Shown here: positions 50,326 through 59,293 of the stretch, one piece after another
Position numbering within the stretch: position 1 is the stretch's first letter
How the letters are laid out: each line of letters begins with the position of its first letter
Source of the DNA: Mucilaginibacter celer
GTDB taxonomy: Bacteria; Bacteroidota; Bacteroidia; Sphingobacteriales; Sphingobacteriaceae
DNA: 64,000 bases
Assembly: GCF_003576455.2 (NCBI RefSeq)
Contig: NZ_CP032869.1
Span: 1,054,001 to 1,118,000 of the forward strand
Direction: 5' to 3'
Notes under the pieces: model-generated
Database searches by the model: none
Seen by the model: the letters and a program-made list of their open reading frames with translations, nothing else
What the model was told of the DNA's origin: nothing
Made by a program: the position numbers and the translations under genes

Positions 50326-51504
50326 ATGAACAACATCCACGATCAGCGAATAAGGGTTGGTATTGATGCCAAATGGTATTTTGACGGCCCGCCCAGCGGC
50401 CATGTGGTGGTTAAAAACCTGGTTGATGAAATTATAAAAAATAATGATGGCCGCTTTGAACTTTACCTGTTTATAACCGATAAGTTTAAGCAGCAGGCTT
50501 CACTGCATTTCCCCATCTACGTAAAGCTGGTTTTTTTACCCGGGATTCCCAACATGCTTTCGAACCTGTTTTTGGTGCCCGTAATGACCTTTATTTACGG
50601 TATTGATGTGCTGCTGTTTCAAAATTTTGGCAGTGCCTGGCCGGCGCTGGCTTTAAAGATAGCCTATATCCACGATGTACTTTTTCTTGATCACCCGGAA
50701 TATTATACCCCCGGCGAGGTGACTTATTTTAAGCAGATGATTCGCTTTGCGGCAAAGGCCGATAAAATTATCACGATATCCAACAGCGAAAAACAGCGCA
50801 TGCTTGAGCATAATGTGCTAAGCTCAAACAATATCGATGTAGTTTATCATGGTATAAACGAAAAGTTTAAGCCACTTTCATCGTATCAGCCCGATGCTAT
50901 CGAGGCGTTAGAAGACAAATACAAATTGCCACAAAAATACCTGTTGTATGTTGGCAGGGTTAATATCCGCAAAAACCTGGTTACGTTGGTGCGGGCTTTC
51001 GCGCTGTTAAAACAACACAATATTAAACTGGTGATAGCCGGAAAAAACACCGGTGCCTACCCCCAACTGGATAGTTTTATTGCCGATAACGGGCTTGCCG
51101 GAGATATCATTTTCACCGGGCATGTGCCCGAAGATGATTTGTACCTGCTTTATGCCCGGGCTACTGTTTTTTGTTTCCCGTCGTACGCCGAAGGGTTTGG
51201 GCTGCCCCCGCTTGAGGCTATGCAATGTGGTGTGCCCGTGGTGGTTTCAAACCGAACCGCCATGCCCGAGGTTTGCGGTACAGCAGCGCTGTACGCCGAC
51301 CCGGACAGTGCAGAAAACATGGCCGGCAAAATTGAATTGTTGTTGGCCGATGCAGATTTATATCAGATGAAAGCGAAGCAAGGCATTGCCCAGGCCCGCA
51401 AATTTTCGTGGAAAAAAGCCGCTAACGAAATATTAACCTTAATTACCGAAGCTTATGCTGGTAGAAAAAATTATCCGAAAGCTGAAACGCAACCCCGATT
51501 ATAA
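50326..51504 (+). CDS. Family 4 glycosyltransferase
   Basis: 392 residues: GIDAKWYFDGPPSGHVVVKN at the start, YLLYVGRVNIRKNLVTLVRA, FTGHVPEDDLYLLYARATVF and FPSYAEGFGLPPLEAMQCGV with the E-x7-E donor-sugar motif, mannosyltransferase-like. Its 3' end overlaps the next gene by 50 bases in another frame. Confidence 0.9.
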   Translation: MNNIHDQRIRVGIDAKWYFDGPPSGHVVVKNLVDEIIKNNDGRFELYLFITDKFKQQASLHFPIYVKLVFLPGIPNMLSNLFLVPVMTFIYGIDVLLFQNFGSAWPALALKIAYIHDVLFLDHPEYYTPGEVTYFKQMIRFAAKADKIITISNSEKQRMLEHNVLSSNNIDVVYHGINEKFKPLSSYQPDAIEALEDKYKLPQKYLLYVGRVNIRKNLVTLVRAFALLKQHNIKLVIAGKNTGAYPQLDSFIADNGLAGDIIFTGHVPEDDLYLLYARATVFCFPSYAEGFGLPPLEAMQCGVPVVVSNRTAMPEVCGTAALYADPDSAENMAGKIELLLADADLYQMKAKQGIAQARKFSWKKAANEILTLITEAYAGRKNYPKAETQPRL

Positions 51505-52171
51505 GTGGGAAAGCCGTTATACCCTCAGAGATCTGAGAGTGATCCTCACGGGCAGGTTAGGCCAGATTTTACGCGGAAGTTGGGTGCGCCTGTTTTTAAA
51601 ACATGTGGAAGGCTTGCTTTTTATTGGCAGCAATGTGAAAATAAGGCATGCCTACCTGGTTTCGGCAGGCAAAAATCTTATTATCGAGGATAATGTGTTT
51701 ATTAATGCCCTCTCGTTTGATGGGATCCTGATAAAGGATAACGTATCCATAGCACGTAACTGCACCTTGATTGGTACCGGTATTGTTTCGCAAAAAGGTA
51801 AGGGGATTAAAATTGGGAGCAATACCGGTATCAACGCCGGTACTTACCTTGGCGGACAGGGCGGTATCGATATTGGCGATAATGTAATTATCGGTCCGGG
51901 AGTGCAGGTTTTTTCCGAAAATCACAATTTTTCGGATCTCAACGTAAATATTAAAGACCAGGGTGTATCGCGCGATGGAGTTGTTATTAAAAACGACTGC
52001 TGGATAGGGGCAGGAGCCATTATCCTGGCCGGTGTAACCATAGGCAGCGGCTGCGTAATAGCCGCCGGAAGCGTTGTAACCCGCTCGGTTGGTGATGATT
52101 CGGTGGTGGCCGGTGTGCCGGGCAAAGTTTTAAAAAATCGTAAAGTAGTAACTGTAGGTAAGGTTGCATAA
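51455..52171 (+). CDS. Hexapeptide-repeat acyltransferase
   Basis: 238 residues. Basic N-terminus, then about eight hexapeptide turns (AGKNLIIEDNVFINALSFDG, IGSNTGINAGTYLGGQGGID, IGDNVIIGPGVQVFSENHNF) and WIGAGAIILAGVTIGSGCVI. Acetyltransferase-type, acting on the polysaccharide. The start lies inside the preceding gene, implying coupled translation. Confidence 0.85.
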   Translation: MLVEKIIRKLKRNPDYKWESRYTLRDLRVILTGRLGQILRGSWVRLFLKHVEGLLFIGSNVKIRHAYLVSAGKNLIIEDNVFINALSFDGILIKDNVSIARNCTLIGTGIVSQKGKGIKIGSNTGINAGTYLGGQGGIDIGDNVIIGPGVQVFSENHNFSDLNVNIKDQGVSRDGVVIKNDCWIGAGAIILAGVTIGSGCVIAAGSVVTRSVGDDSVVAGVPGKVLKNRKVVTVGKVA

Positions 52172-52183
52172 AACCACGAACGG

Positions 52184-52786
52184 ATGAACATTGCACAACA
52201 ACATATTATCAACCAACAGCAAACCGAAAAACAGCCCGGTTCAATGACCACTGGTTTTAACAAGCTAAAAGGAGCCTGCTTGTATATAGCTTGTGGGGCT
52301 ATCGGTTATTTGCCTTTTCATACGTTCAGAATTTTTTTTCTGCGGATGCTGAAAGCAAATATTGGCAAGCGCACGGGTATTTACCGTGGTTTTGAAGTGC
52401 GGAGCCCCTGGAAACTGACTATCGGGAATGGATCAATCATCGGTCATGATGCTTTGCTCGATGCCCGATGTGGTTTAACCATTGGCAATAGTGTTAACCT
52501 GAGTAACGAAGTGATGATTTGGACTTTGCACCATGACTATAATGATAGCGGTTTTGCCCAAACAGGTGCGCCGGTAACTATCGGCAATTACGCCTGGATC
52601 TGCTCGCGCGCAATTATTTTACCGGGTGTAACCATTGGCGATGGCGCAGTTGTTGCCGCCGGTGCCGTTGTTACCCGCGATGTTGCACCGTATACCGTGG
52701 TTGGCGGTGTACCGGCTAAGCCCATTGCCAAACGGAACGAAAATTTGAATTATGATTTGGGCGATGCTATTTTGCCGATAATCTGA
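52184..52786 (+). CDS. Hexapeptide-repeat acyltransferase (WcaF-like)
   Basis: 200 residues. The layout resembles colanic-acid acetyltransferases: [20 protein letters not shown], then turns [40 protein letters not shown] and [20 protein letters not shown]. Last gene before the IS110 insertion. Confidence 0.85.
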   Translation: MNIAQQHIINQQQTEKQPGSMTTGFNKLKGACLYIACGAIGYLPFHTFRIFFLRMLKANIGKRTGIYRGFEVRSPWKLTIGNGSIIGHDALLDARCGLTIGNSVNLSNEVMIWTLHHDYNDSGFAQTGAPVTIGNYAWICSRAIILPGVTIGDGAVVAAGAVVTRDVAPYTVVGGVPAKPIAKRNENLNYDLGDAILPII

Positions 52787-52829
52787 TTTTGATTATAAAA
52801 GAAAATGTCATTCCGGTTAGGTAAATAAT

Positions 52830-53128
52830 GACCTTTGATGGATGTATAAGGTTACGCGGGTGAGCCTGTCACCCTGAGTAGGGTTTATTTGCGCACAAAT
52901 AATAGCATTGCAGATGACAAGCGAATGCTGAACTTTGCAAAAGCAACTTATGGCAGAGTAGCAGTTTAGCTCTTGGTGTTATTTACCCGCCCCTGAGATT
53001 TGCTTTAGGAAATAGCGTAAGCATTTTGGTGATACTGTTACCTGCAGTATTCCCGTATGGCAGCGTGCCTTTTATTTATCGCTTTCCTGAGCCATAAGTT
53101 GCTTGATTTTAAAATCTAAAGTAAAGTT
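52830..53128 (+). ncRNA. Candidate bridge RNA region of the IS110 element
   Basis: About 300 noncoding bases between the flanking acyltransferase and the transposase start. IS110-group elements encode a bridge RNA in the left end that pairs with donor and target. Hairpins are visible, for example GGGTGA-GCCTG-TCACCC (52859-52875), and internal loops follow. Exact ends, loops and guides cannot be set without other copies. Confidence 0.45.
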
Positions 53129-54448
53129 ATGGCAAAAGAAACGACTTTTGAAACAGTCCACCAAAATGTTGCAGGTATTGATATCGGTGCTGAGCAGATT
53201 TTTGTATCCCCTGATGGGAAAGAGGTGGTCAGCTTTGAAACCTTCACATCAAGTTATTATGCTTGTGCAGTGTATCTGAAAGAGAGAGGCGTAAAAAAGG
53301 TAGCAATGGAAGCCACAGGTGTTTACTGGATCGCTTTATACTTTCTGTTAGAAGAACTTGGCATATTGGTTTGCCTGGTCAACCCTAAAGAAACCAAACA
53401 GGTGAAAGGCAGAAAAACTGATGTAAGGGATTGCCAGTGGATCCAGAAGCTGTTTTCTGCCGGCATCCTCAGACATAGCTTTATCCCCCAGGGCAAGTTC
53501 ATGGAACTTCGTCATTTGGTGCGGGAACGCCTGGATATCATCAGTATGGGCAGTACCTATGTTAACAAGATGCAGAAATGCCTGGAGTTGATGAACATCA
53601 AACTTCCGGAGGTACTTAGCCAGATCCATGGTACCAGCGGCATTAATATGATCAAAGCTATATTATCCGGGAACCGGGACAGCAACTATTTACTTAGCCT
53701 TTGTGATGAACGCATTCAAAAATATAAAGGTGAAAAAGTATTAAAAGCATTGGAAGGCCGGTATAATGATACCTATTTATTCATGCTTGAGCAGAACATG
53801 CAGCTTTGGGATATACACCAAAACCAAATAAAAAAGATAGACGGGGAGATTAGCCGCCTGTTGGACGAACTAAGTGTAGATAAAGAAGAGGTAGTTACAG
53901 GAAAAGCCAAAGCAGTACGGCATCATGCCCCAAAAATACCGGGGCTTCACGCCACTATGGCGCGCTTATACGGTGTTGACCTTACCAGCATTCCCGGGAT
54001 AAATGATTATACGGCATTGCGGCTGATTGGGGAAACTGGTGTGGATATGAGCCGTTTTCCTACAGTTAAAAGCTTTGTAAACTGGTTAACCTTATCCCCT
54101 AAAAGTCATCGGAGCGGAAAAATGAAAAAGAATGTCAGGGGTATGCCTTGCAATGTTGCCGGGCAGATCTTTAAACAATGTGCCCAGTCATTATTGAATA
54201 GTAAGAATAATGCTATCGGTAGTTTCATGAGAAAGCTCCGTGGCCGTAAAGATTCGGGGATTGCTATAAAAGCCGGTGCCAGAAAGTTGGCCATTGCTTA
54301 CTATAATACATTAACCAAAGGAACCGCATATGTTGAGGAAGGAACTAAACGCTACGAAGATCAATTGCAGAGAAGAGAAATGGCATTGTTGAAAAAAATG
54401 GCTAAAAAATACAATATGCAACTTTCTGAAAACCAAATAGCTGCATAA
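53129..54448 (+). CDS. IS110-family transposase
   Basis: 439 residues. N-terminal RuvC-like DEDD domain (AGIDIGAEQIFVSPDGKEVV, AMEATGVYWIALYFLLEELG, VNPKETKQVKGRKTDVRDCQ), then a coiled middle and a C-terminal transposase_20 domain (LTSIPGINDYTALRLIGETG, TLSPKSHRSGKMKKNVRGMP) that holds the catalytic Ser. These enzymes recombine DNA guided by a bridge RNA and leave no inverted repeats. The frame is complete, so the element may be active. Confidence 0.93.
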   Translation: MAKETTFETVHQNVAGIDIGAEQIFVSPDGKEVVSFETFTSSYYACAVYLKERGVKKVAMEATGVYWIALYFLLEELGILVCLVNPKETKQVKGRKTDVRDCQWIQKLFSAGILRHSFIPQGKFMELRHLVRERLDIISMGSTYVNKMQKCLELMNIKLPEVLSQIHGTSGINMIKAILSGNRDSNYLLSLCDERIQKYKGEKVLKALEGRYNDTYLFMLEQNMQLWDIHQNQIKKIDGEISRLLDELSVDKEEVVTGKAKAVRHHAPKIPGLHATMARLYGVDLTSIPGINDYTALRLIGETGVDMSRFPTVKSFVNWLTLSPKSHRSGKMKKNVRGMPCNVAGQIFKQCAQSLLNSKNNAIGSFMRKLRGRKDSGIAIKAGARKLAIAYYNTLTKGTAYVEEGTKRYEDQLQRREMALLKKMAKKYNMQLSENQIAA

Positions 54449-54459
54449 TGTGTCAATGG

Positions 54460-54745
54460 CAGCTTGTCGAAGGGTCGCGCGCAGAGGCCCCGCCCACGAT
54501 GCTTCGACAGGCTACCCATGACATAATTAAAGAAGTTTGTCATCCTGAGCAATAGCGAAGGATCTTCTTCAACAAGCATGGCGGCTATACAGGGCTAAGA
54601 AGATGCTTCGTTCCTCAGCATGACAAAGGTGAAAATGTTATATCACCTTCAAATACCGCGGCTTTTATTTACTCAGGATGACAAAAGGAAAAATGTCATT
54701 CCACTTTCGGAGTCGCCGAATTTTATTCCTCAGCATGACGCTCAT
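54460..54745. repeat. Palindromic interspersed repeats
   Basis: AGCTTGTCGAAG..CTTCGACAGGCT (54460-54515) and GTCATCCTGAGCAATAGCG..CTTCGTTCCTCAGCATGAC (54539-54624), then a third partial unit ending CCTCAGCATGAC (about 54740). Same families as 40683-40920. They fill the gap behind the IS110 gene, so the right end of the IS may lie within them. Confidence 0.65.
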
Positions 54746-54764
54746 TTTAAAACGATTAGCTTTC

Positions 54765-55430
54765 CTAATACTGCCAGGTAATATTCTCCTTTAAAACCCG
54801 CATTGGGTTCCCGCCAAAAATACTGTTATTGCCAACCAGCTTTTTGGTAACTAATGATCCGGCCGCAATAATACTTCCATCGGGTAGGTTAGCGCCCTTT
54901 AAAATGGTGCAGCGGCAGCCAACCCAAACATTATCACCTATAATAACCTCTTTCGGGTGATTAATAATCTGCCCGTTCTCATCAAAAATATGATGGAAAT
55001 CGGTATCCATTACCAGGCTTTCCCAGCTAATGCCGCTGTTGTTGCCAATGGTTATTTGCTTTTCGGCCACAATGGCAACTTCGGTGCTCATGTTAAAATT
55101 TTCGCCAAACGTAAGTTTGCCGTTTTTACCTACATTTATTTTACAGCCGTGCATGATAAAGGCGCGGCCGTTAAAAACCACATCGCCAAAAACCTGCCAC
55201 ACGCCACGCGCCCGCTTAAAATCAGAAATCCCCACTTTGCCGTAGCCAATTTGCACCAGGGCTGTTTTAATTGGTCCGTTTATCATAACCGTTCCGCCCA
55301 TTTTGTGCAGGTAAATATTGTTCGAAATTAAAACCGGCAGTTTAATGGCTGTTTTAAACGGAAAGTATTTAAAATTAAAAATAACCGATTTAAGGTTGAT
55401 GCGCGAAAGCAGCTTTAAAGTTTTGCTCAT
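54765..55430 (-). CDS. Hexapeptide-repeat acyltransferase, opposite strand
   Basis: 221 residues, left-handed beta-helix (ISDFKRARGVWQVFGDVVFN, MHGCKINVGKNGKLTFGENF, NMSTEVAIVAEKQITIGNNS, VWVGCRCTILKGANLPDGSI) with the D-FHHIF loop. The only exopolysaccharide gene on the minus strand, between the IS110 element and the next operon, so it was probably gained or inverted separately. Confidence 0.85.
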   Translation of the reverse strand: MSKTLKLLSRINLKSVIFNFKYFPFKTAIKLPVLISNNIYLHKMGGTVMINGPIKTALVQIGYGKVGISDFKRARGVWQVFGDVVFNGRAFIMHGCKINVGKNGKLTFGENFNMSTEVAIVAEKQITIGNNSGISWESLVMDTDFHHIFDENGQIINHPKEVIIGDNVWVGCRCTILKGANLPDGSIIAAGSLVTKKLVGNNSIFGGNPMRVLKENITWQY

Positions 55431-55624
55431 TTATGTTCAGGGTTAAATGGCGTTTTTAATTATTTGAATTTACCGAAATACTCCCACAATTTTTCGCATC
55501 GGTATAATACCAAAAACAAGTGGCTTTTTCTTTCAGCGGATGCTAATTTATATAAATAGTTTAATAAATAATAGATTGTAAAATAGTATTATTCTTAATT
55601 TATTATTGAATTGCTGTTTGTTTT
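55431..55624. other. AT-rich intergenic stretch
   Basis: Divergent promoter space between the minus-strand acyltransferase and the GTTCA array; no gene, tRNA or clear hairpin seen. Confidence 0.4.
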
Positions 55625-55657
55625 GTTCATATCCATTCACTCCATTCATTCCGTTCA
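55625..55657 (+). promoter_or_regulatory. Array of four GTTCA/ATTCA boxes
   Basis: Boxes start at 55625, 55635, 55644 and 55653 (spacing 10, 9, 9), about 140 bases upstream of the DUF1972 glycosyltransferase. Same pattern as at 42325 and 59013. Downstream to 55798 only AT-rich DNA is seen. Confidence 0.6.
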
Positions 55658-55798
55658 TGTACCTTAAAAAAGCATCAAAAAAGGCTTTTTATGCGTAATA
55701 TTAATCATTCAATTGCTTTTGATGATCTCGGTTTGTGAGAATATTAAAGTTAGTGAATTTGAAATTAATATTTATATAATATCTAAAGAAAACAACTT

Positions 55799-56968
55799 AT
55801 GCGTATTGCCATCATCGGAACAAGAGGTATCCCCAACCACTACGGTGGATTTGAACAATGTGCCGAATACCTATCGGCTGGGTTAGTAAAGAAAGGTTAT
55901 GAAGTTGTGGTATACAACTCGCATAATCACCCGTATCAGCAAAAGGAATGGAACGGCGTAGAGATCCGGCATTGCTACGACCCCGAATGTAAAATGGGTA
56001 CGATAGGTCAGTTTTTTTACGATTTGAATTGTATAAAGGATGTGCGCAAGGGTAATTTTGATATTATACTGCAATTAGGTTATACCAGCAGCTCGGTATG
56101 GTCGTGGTTGTTTCCGGGTAATGCGGTGGTAACTACCAATATGGATGGCCTGGAATGGAAAAGGGCCAAATACTCTAAACCTGTACAGCGTTTTTTGCAT
56201 TTTGCCGAACGCCTTGCTGTAAAATACAGCGATCACCTGATCGCCGATTCGCTGGAGATTCAGCGCTACCTGGGTCATAAATTTAAAAAAGAGGCCACCT
56301 TTATTCCATACGGTGCCGAGATGTTTGAAACGCCCGACCAAAGCGTACTTGCCGATTATGACCTGAAACCCCATGGCTATGACATGCTGATAGCCCGCAT
56401 GGAACCCGAAAACAGCGTTGAAACTATTTTAGACGGTGTACTAAGGGCCGACAGGCACAGGCCTTTCCTGGTGGTAGGCAATGCCAATAATGATTTTGGC
56501 GAATACCTTAAACTAAAATTTGCGCATTACCCGCGCATCAGGTTTGTTGGCGGTATTTATAATATAGGTAAGCTCAACAACCTGCGCTACTATTCAAACC
56601 TTTATTTTCACGGGCATACAGTAGGTGGTACAAACCCATCACTGCTGGAGGCCATGGCATCAAACAGTCTTATCTGCTCGCATGACAACAAATTTAACAG
56701 GGCGGTATTAAATGATGATGCCTTTTATTTCAGCACAGCCATGGATGTTGCCGAACACCTGAGGGCAGTTGAAAAAAGTGCCGAAACCTATCAGCATTTT
56801 TTGGCTAACAACACTCATAAAATAAGAACGGTTTACACCTGCCAAAACATTGTTGATGCCTACGCTGCACATTTTGAAGCCATAAAACTAAAAGACGCCA
56901 AAACTCAACCTGCACTGCCAAACGCTGTGGAAGTTGCTTTATACTTAGAAAACGCACAAATTTTATAA
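55799..56968 (+). CDS. DUF1972-type family 4 glycosyltransferase
   Basis: 389 residues. N-terminal DUF1972 signature MRIAIIGTRGIPNHYGGFEQ, GYEVVVYNSHNHPYQQKEWN; C-terminal GT-B half with IRFVGGIYNIGKLNNLRYYS and HTVGGTNPSLLEAMASNSLI. Related enzymes transfer rhamnose or similar sugars in exopolysaccharide assembly. Followed 15 bases later by wza. Confidence 0.9.
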   Translation: MRIAIIGTRGIPNHYGGFEQCAEYLSAGLVKKGYEVVVYNSHNHPYQQKEWNGVEIRHCYDPECKMGTIGQFFYDLNCIKDVRKGNFDIILQLGYTSSSVWSWLFPGNAVVTTNMDGLEWKRAKYSKPVQRFLHFAERLAVKYSDHLIADSLEIQRYLGHKFKKEATFIPYGAEMFETPDQSVLADYDLKPHGYDMLIARMEPENSVETILDGVLRADRHRPFLVVGNANNDFGEYLKLKFAHYPRIRFVGGIYNIGKLNNLRYYSNLYFHGHTVGGTNPSLLEAMASNSLICSHDNKFNRAVLNDDAFYFSTAMDVAEHLRAVEKSAETYQHFLANNTHKIRTVYTCQNIVDAYAAHFEAIKLKDAKTQPALPNAVEVALYLENAQIL

Positions 56969-56982
56969 CCCAAATAAACCAG

Positions 56983-57786
56983 ATGACCAGGAATAGTTTC
57001 CCCCAGCAATTATTAATGGTTTTTGTTTTAGGTGTAATGACTGCCTTTGGCAGCTCATGCTCGTACAAACAAAGCCAGGCATTTTTAGAGCGTAAAAACG
57101 CTAATGCACCCATTACCGGTTTTACCGGCAGTACCGATGTTTATAAAATAAAAGCCCAGGATGTTTTGCAGGTACGCAACCTGCAAAACATTAAATACAT
57201 TGTTGATGATGTGCCTGCATCGCCGGGTACGGGCGGGGCAGCGGCATCAACCGGCACGGCCGGCTTAGGGCAAAGTTATGAGGTAGCCGAAGACGGCAGC
57301 GTGGCCTTGCCTGTTATTGGCCGGGTAACGGTTGCCGGTTTGTCGCGGTTGGAGGCTGCCAATAAAATCCAGGATTTGTACAGCAAAAACCTCATCAAAA
57401 ACCCTATCATTGATGTTAAGATCATCAATTTAAAAGTAACCGTATTGGGCGAGGTGCGCCGGCCCGGCAACTATCCGCTGATAAGGGATAACACCAGCCT
57501 GATTGACATGCTTGGCGAAGCCGGCGGCATAACTGATAAAGGGAACGAAAAGCACATCAAAATTGTTAGGGGAGGGGTAGCTAATCCGCAGATACTGGAA
57601 ATTGACCTGAGCGATGTAAATGCACTCACCAACCCTGCCATTATGCTGCAAAACCAGGATGTTATCTACATCGAACAAAACAGGAAAGCTATCCGGAATG
57701 AAAAACTTCAGAATTTTTCAACCCTGATTCAGCCGGCGCTGATTTTGCTTAACTCTGCTTTAATAATTTTTACGCTGCGTAAGTAA
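56983..57786 (+). CDS. wza: Wza-type polysaccharide export lipoprotein
   Basis: 267 residues. Lipoprotein signal with lipobox near GSSC (Cys 26). Poly_export domain (DVYKIKAQDVLQVRNLQNIK, VAEDGSVALPVIGRVTVAGL, EAANKIQDLYSKNLIKNPII), an SLBB domain (VTVLGEVRRPGNYPLIRDNT, SLIDMLGEAGGITDKGNEKH) and a C-terminal membrane helix (LIQPALILLNSALIIFTL). Forms the outer-membrane channel fed by Wzc, although encoded 12 kb from it in a separate unit. Confidence 0.92.
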   Translation: MTRNSFPQQLLMVFVLGVMTAFGSSCSYKQSQAFLERKNANAPITGFTGSTDVYKIKAQDVLQVRNLQNIKYIVDDVPASPGTGGAAASTGTAGLGQSYEVAEDGSVALPVIGRVTVAGLSRLEAANKIQDLYSKNLIKNPIIDVKIINLKVTVLGEVRRPGNYPLIRDNTSLIDMLGEAGGITDKGNEKHIKIVRGGVANPQILEIDLSDVNALTNPAIMLQNQDVIYIEQNRKAIRNEKLQNFSTLIQPALILLNSALIIFTLRK

Positions 57787-57809
57787 GCGGGTTTATAGTT
57801 AATTTTTTT

Positions 57810-57850
57810 AACCTGTTATTGGCTGCTTCTCGGCAGTCCGGTAACAGGTT
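57810..57850 (+). terminator. Hairpin behind wza
   Basis: AACCTGTTA (57810-57818) pairs with 57842-57850, and inside it CTGC pairs with GCAG. Only a short T stretch follows, so termination strength is uncertain. Confidence 0.5.
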
Positions 57851-58425
57851 TTGCGCGTTCGTTTTGTGCTAAATGCAATTGAATAAAATGAATTGCCTTA
57901 ATATGCGTTAACGTTCATGGTTATTGCATATATTTCAATATTGAAACCTAAATATTGAATTTTTGTTAAAAGCACGCAATTTATTGCCGTTGCCGGTTTG
58001 CTATGAAGTTACCCGGCAATGTACTGGTGCCGGCAGTTTTGCAGTTGACATAACCCGTAAACATGCTTTTTTAACTTAGAAAACCTAATGACGAGCCGGT
58101 AACAGGCTATTTAAAGGAGATGGGAATTAGAAGATGATTTGGTGCCGGGTATAAAAAAGCAGCAAAAACATAATGCTGCCGGCCCAGATTGAACTCCATA
58201 AAGATTAATTTGCAGTTAGAATTTATTTTAAATGGCAGATTTACAAATATTTAATTAATTTTAACAAACTTACCTGGATGCTTGTATGGCTGCAAAAATA
58301 GATGAGGTTGGCCGCTAAGCAAAAAGATTAAAAACCTGTTTTAGCTATACTTCGTAATTTAATTTAATTTAATTGTGAAGTTTAGCTGTTATTATAGCGC
58401 TAACCAATACCCTTATTAATTGTTG
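57851..58425. other. Long intergenic stretch without recognised gene
   Basis: AT-rich; a small AATTT tandem run near 58358-58375. No conserved frame, tRNA or strong hairpin was found. Confidence 0.5.
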
Positions 58426-58947
58426 ATGGAAAACGAATCAGGTAAAGTATTTGCACCCTTAAGCCCCGGAGCCGAAAAGCTGCAATCATTTTTTATGGAG
58501 CATCTAAACCGGCTTTACTGCGCCAAGGCCCACGTGGTTGAGCGCTTACCTGATATTGTTGATGCCGCACGTTTTAAAAGCATAAAGCCGGCCATCAATG
58601 CAACCATTGAGCAAGCCGAATTGCAGGTAAGTAAAATGGACCAGATTTACTGCTTATTTAACACCCGCTATTCGTTTGAAAATGTTAACGGCCTGATTGA
58701 ATTTTTAGAAAAATCATTCATCGGTTTTCAATGGAACATCGGCGATCCGGATTTGGGGGCCATCATGATCATCTCATACCTTAGCTTTATTGAATGCCTG
58801 GAAGCTAATGCTGTTCATGTTTTAAAACTCCTTGCGGTAAAATTGCATAATGACAAGTTATCGCAATTATTAAAAGATAACTTTGGCAAGGTTGATCGTA
58901 CCTTAACCTACCACATCACCAATATTTATACTGATACTGCTCAATAA
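58426..58947 (+). CDS. DUF892 (YciE/YciF-like) protein
   Basis: 173 residues from ATG 58426. Ferritin-like four-helix family: FFMEHLNRLYCAKAHVVERL, IKPAINATIEQAELQVSKMD, QIYCLFNTRYS, IISYLSFIECLEANAVHVLK. Members are stress-induced. The usual metal-ligand Glu/His pattern is only partly kept. No operon partner. Confidence 0.8.
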   Translation: MENESGKVFAPLSPGAEKLQSFFMEHLNRLYCAKAHVVERLPDIVDAARFKSIKPAINATIEQAELQVSKMDQIYCLFNTRYSFENVNGLIEFLEKSFIGFQWNIGDPDLGAIMIISYLSFIECLEANAVHVLKLLAVKLHNDKLSQLLKDNFGKVDRTLTYHITNIYTDTAQ

Positions 58948-59012
58948 AAACCACACATTTTATACTTTTTGCAAATAACGGTTAACCTATAGTTATAACT
59001 GTTTATCATGCT

Positions 59013-59046
59013 GTTCATTTTTAAAATTGCTGTTCATTGTTGTTCA
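59013..59046 (+). promoter_or_regulatory. Three GTTCATT boxes
   Basis: GTTCATT at 59013, 59032 and 59042 (spacing 19 and 10, the first gap being two periods), about 250 bases upstream of the STAND-like ATPase gene. A weak -7 match TAGTTCGT starts at 59079. Third location of the box family. Confidence 0.5.
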
Positions 59047-59293
59047 TTTTACAACTGTACAACTTACAGGAATTTTTTAGTTCGTTTTTACCCAACTTAA
59101 TTTTTTCAATTCCGTAATATTGTAGCAACCCTTATTCATAAATCAACACTGCTAAGGTGGGTGTTATTAAAAAGGTTGTTAAATATTAGTTAAAAAGAAA
59201 ATCTTGTGTAAAGTATTGGTTTAGTCGTGTATTCCCCTAATGCAGAAAAACTTACCGGTTAATACTTGAATTGCATTATTAACGTGTGTATAT

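Noticed and set aside
53000..54500. Inverted repeats or target duplication around the IS110 gene
   Set aside because: None found; the family normally lacks both, so exact ends were not assigned.
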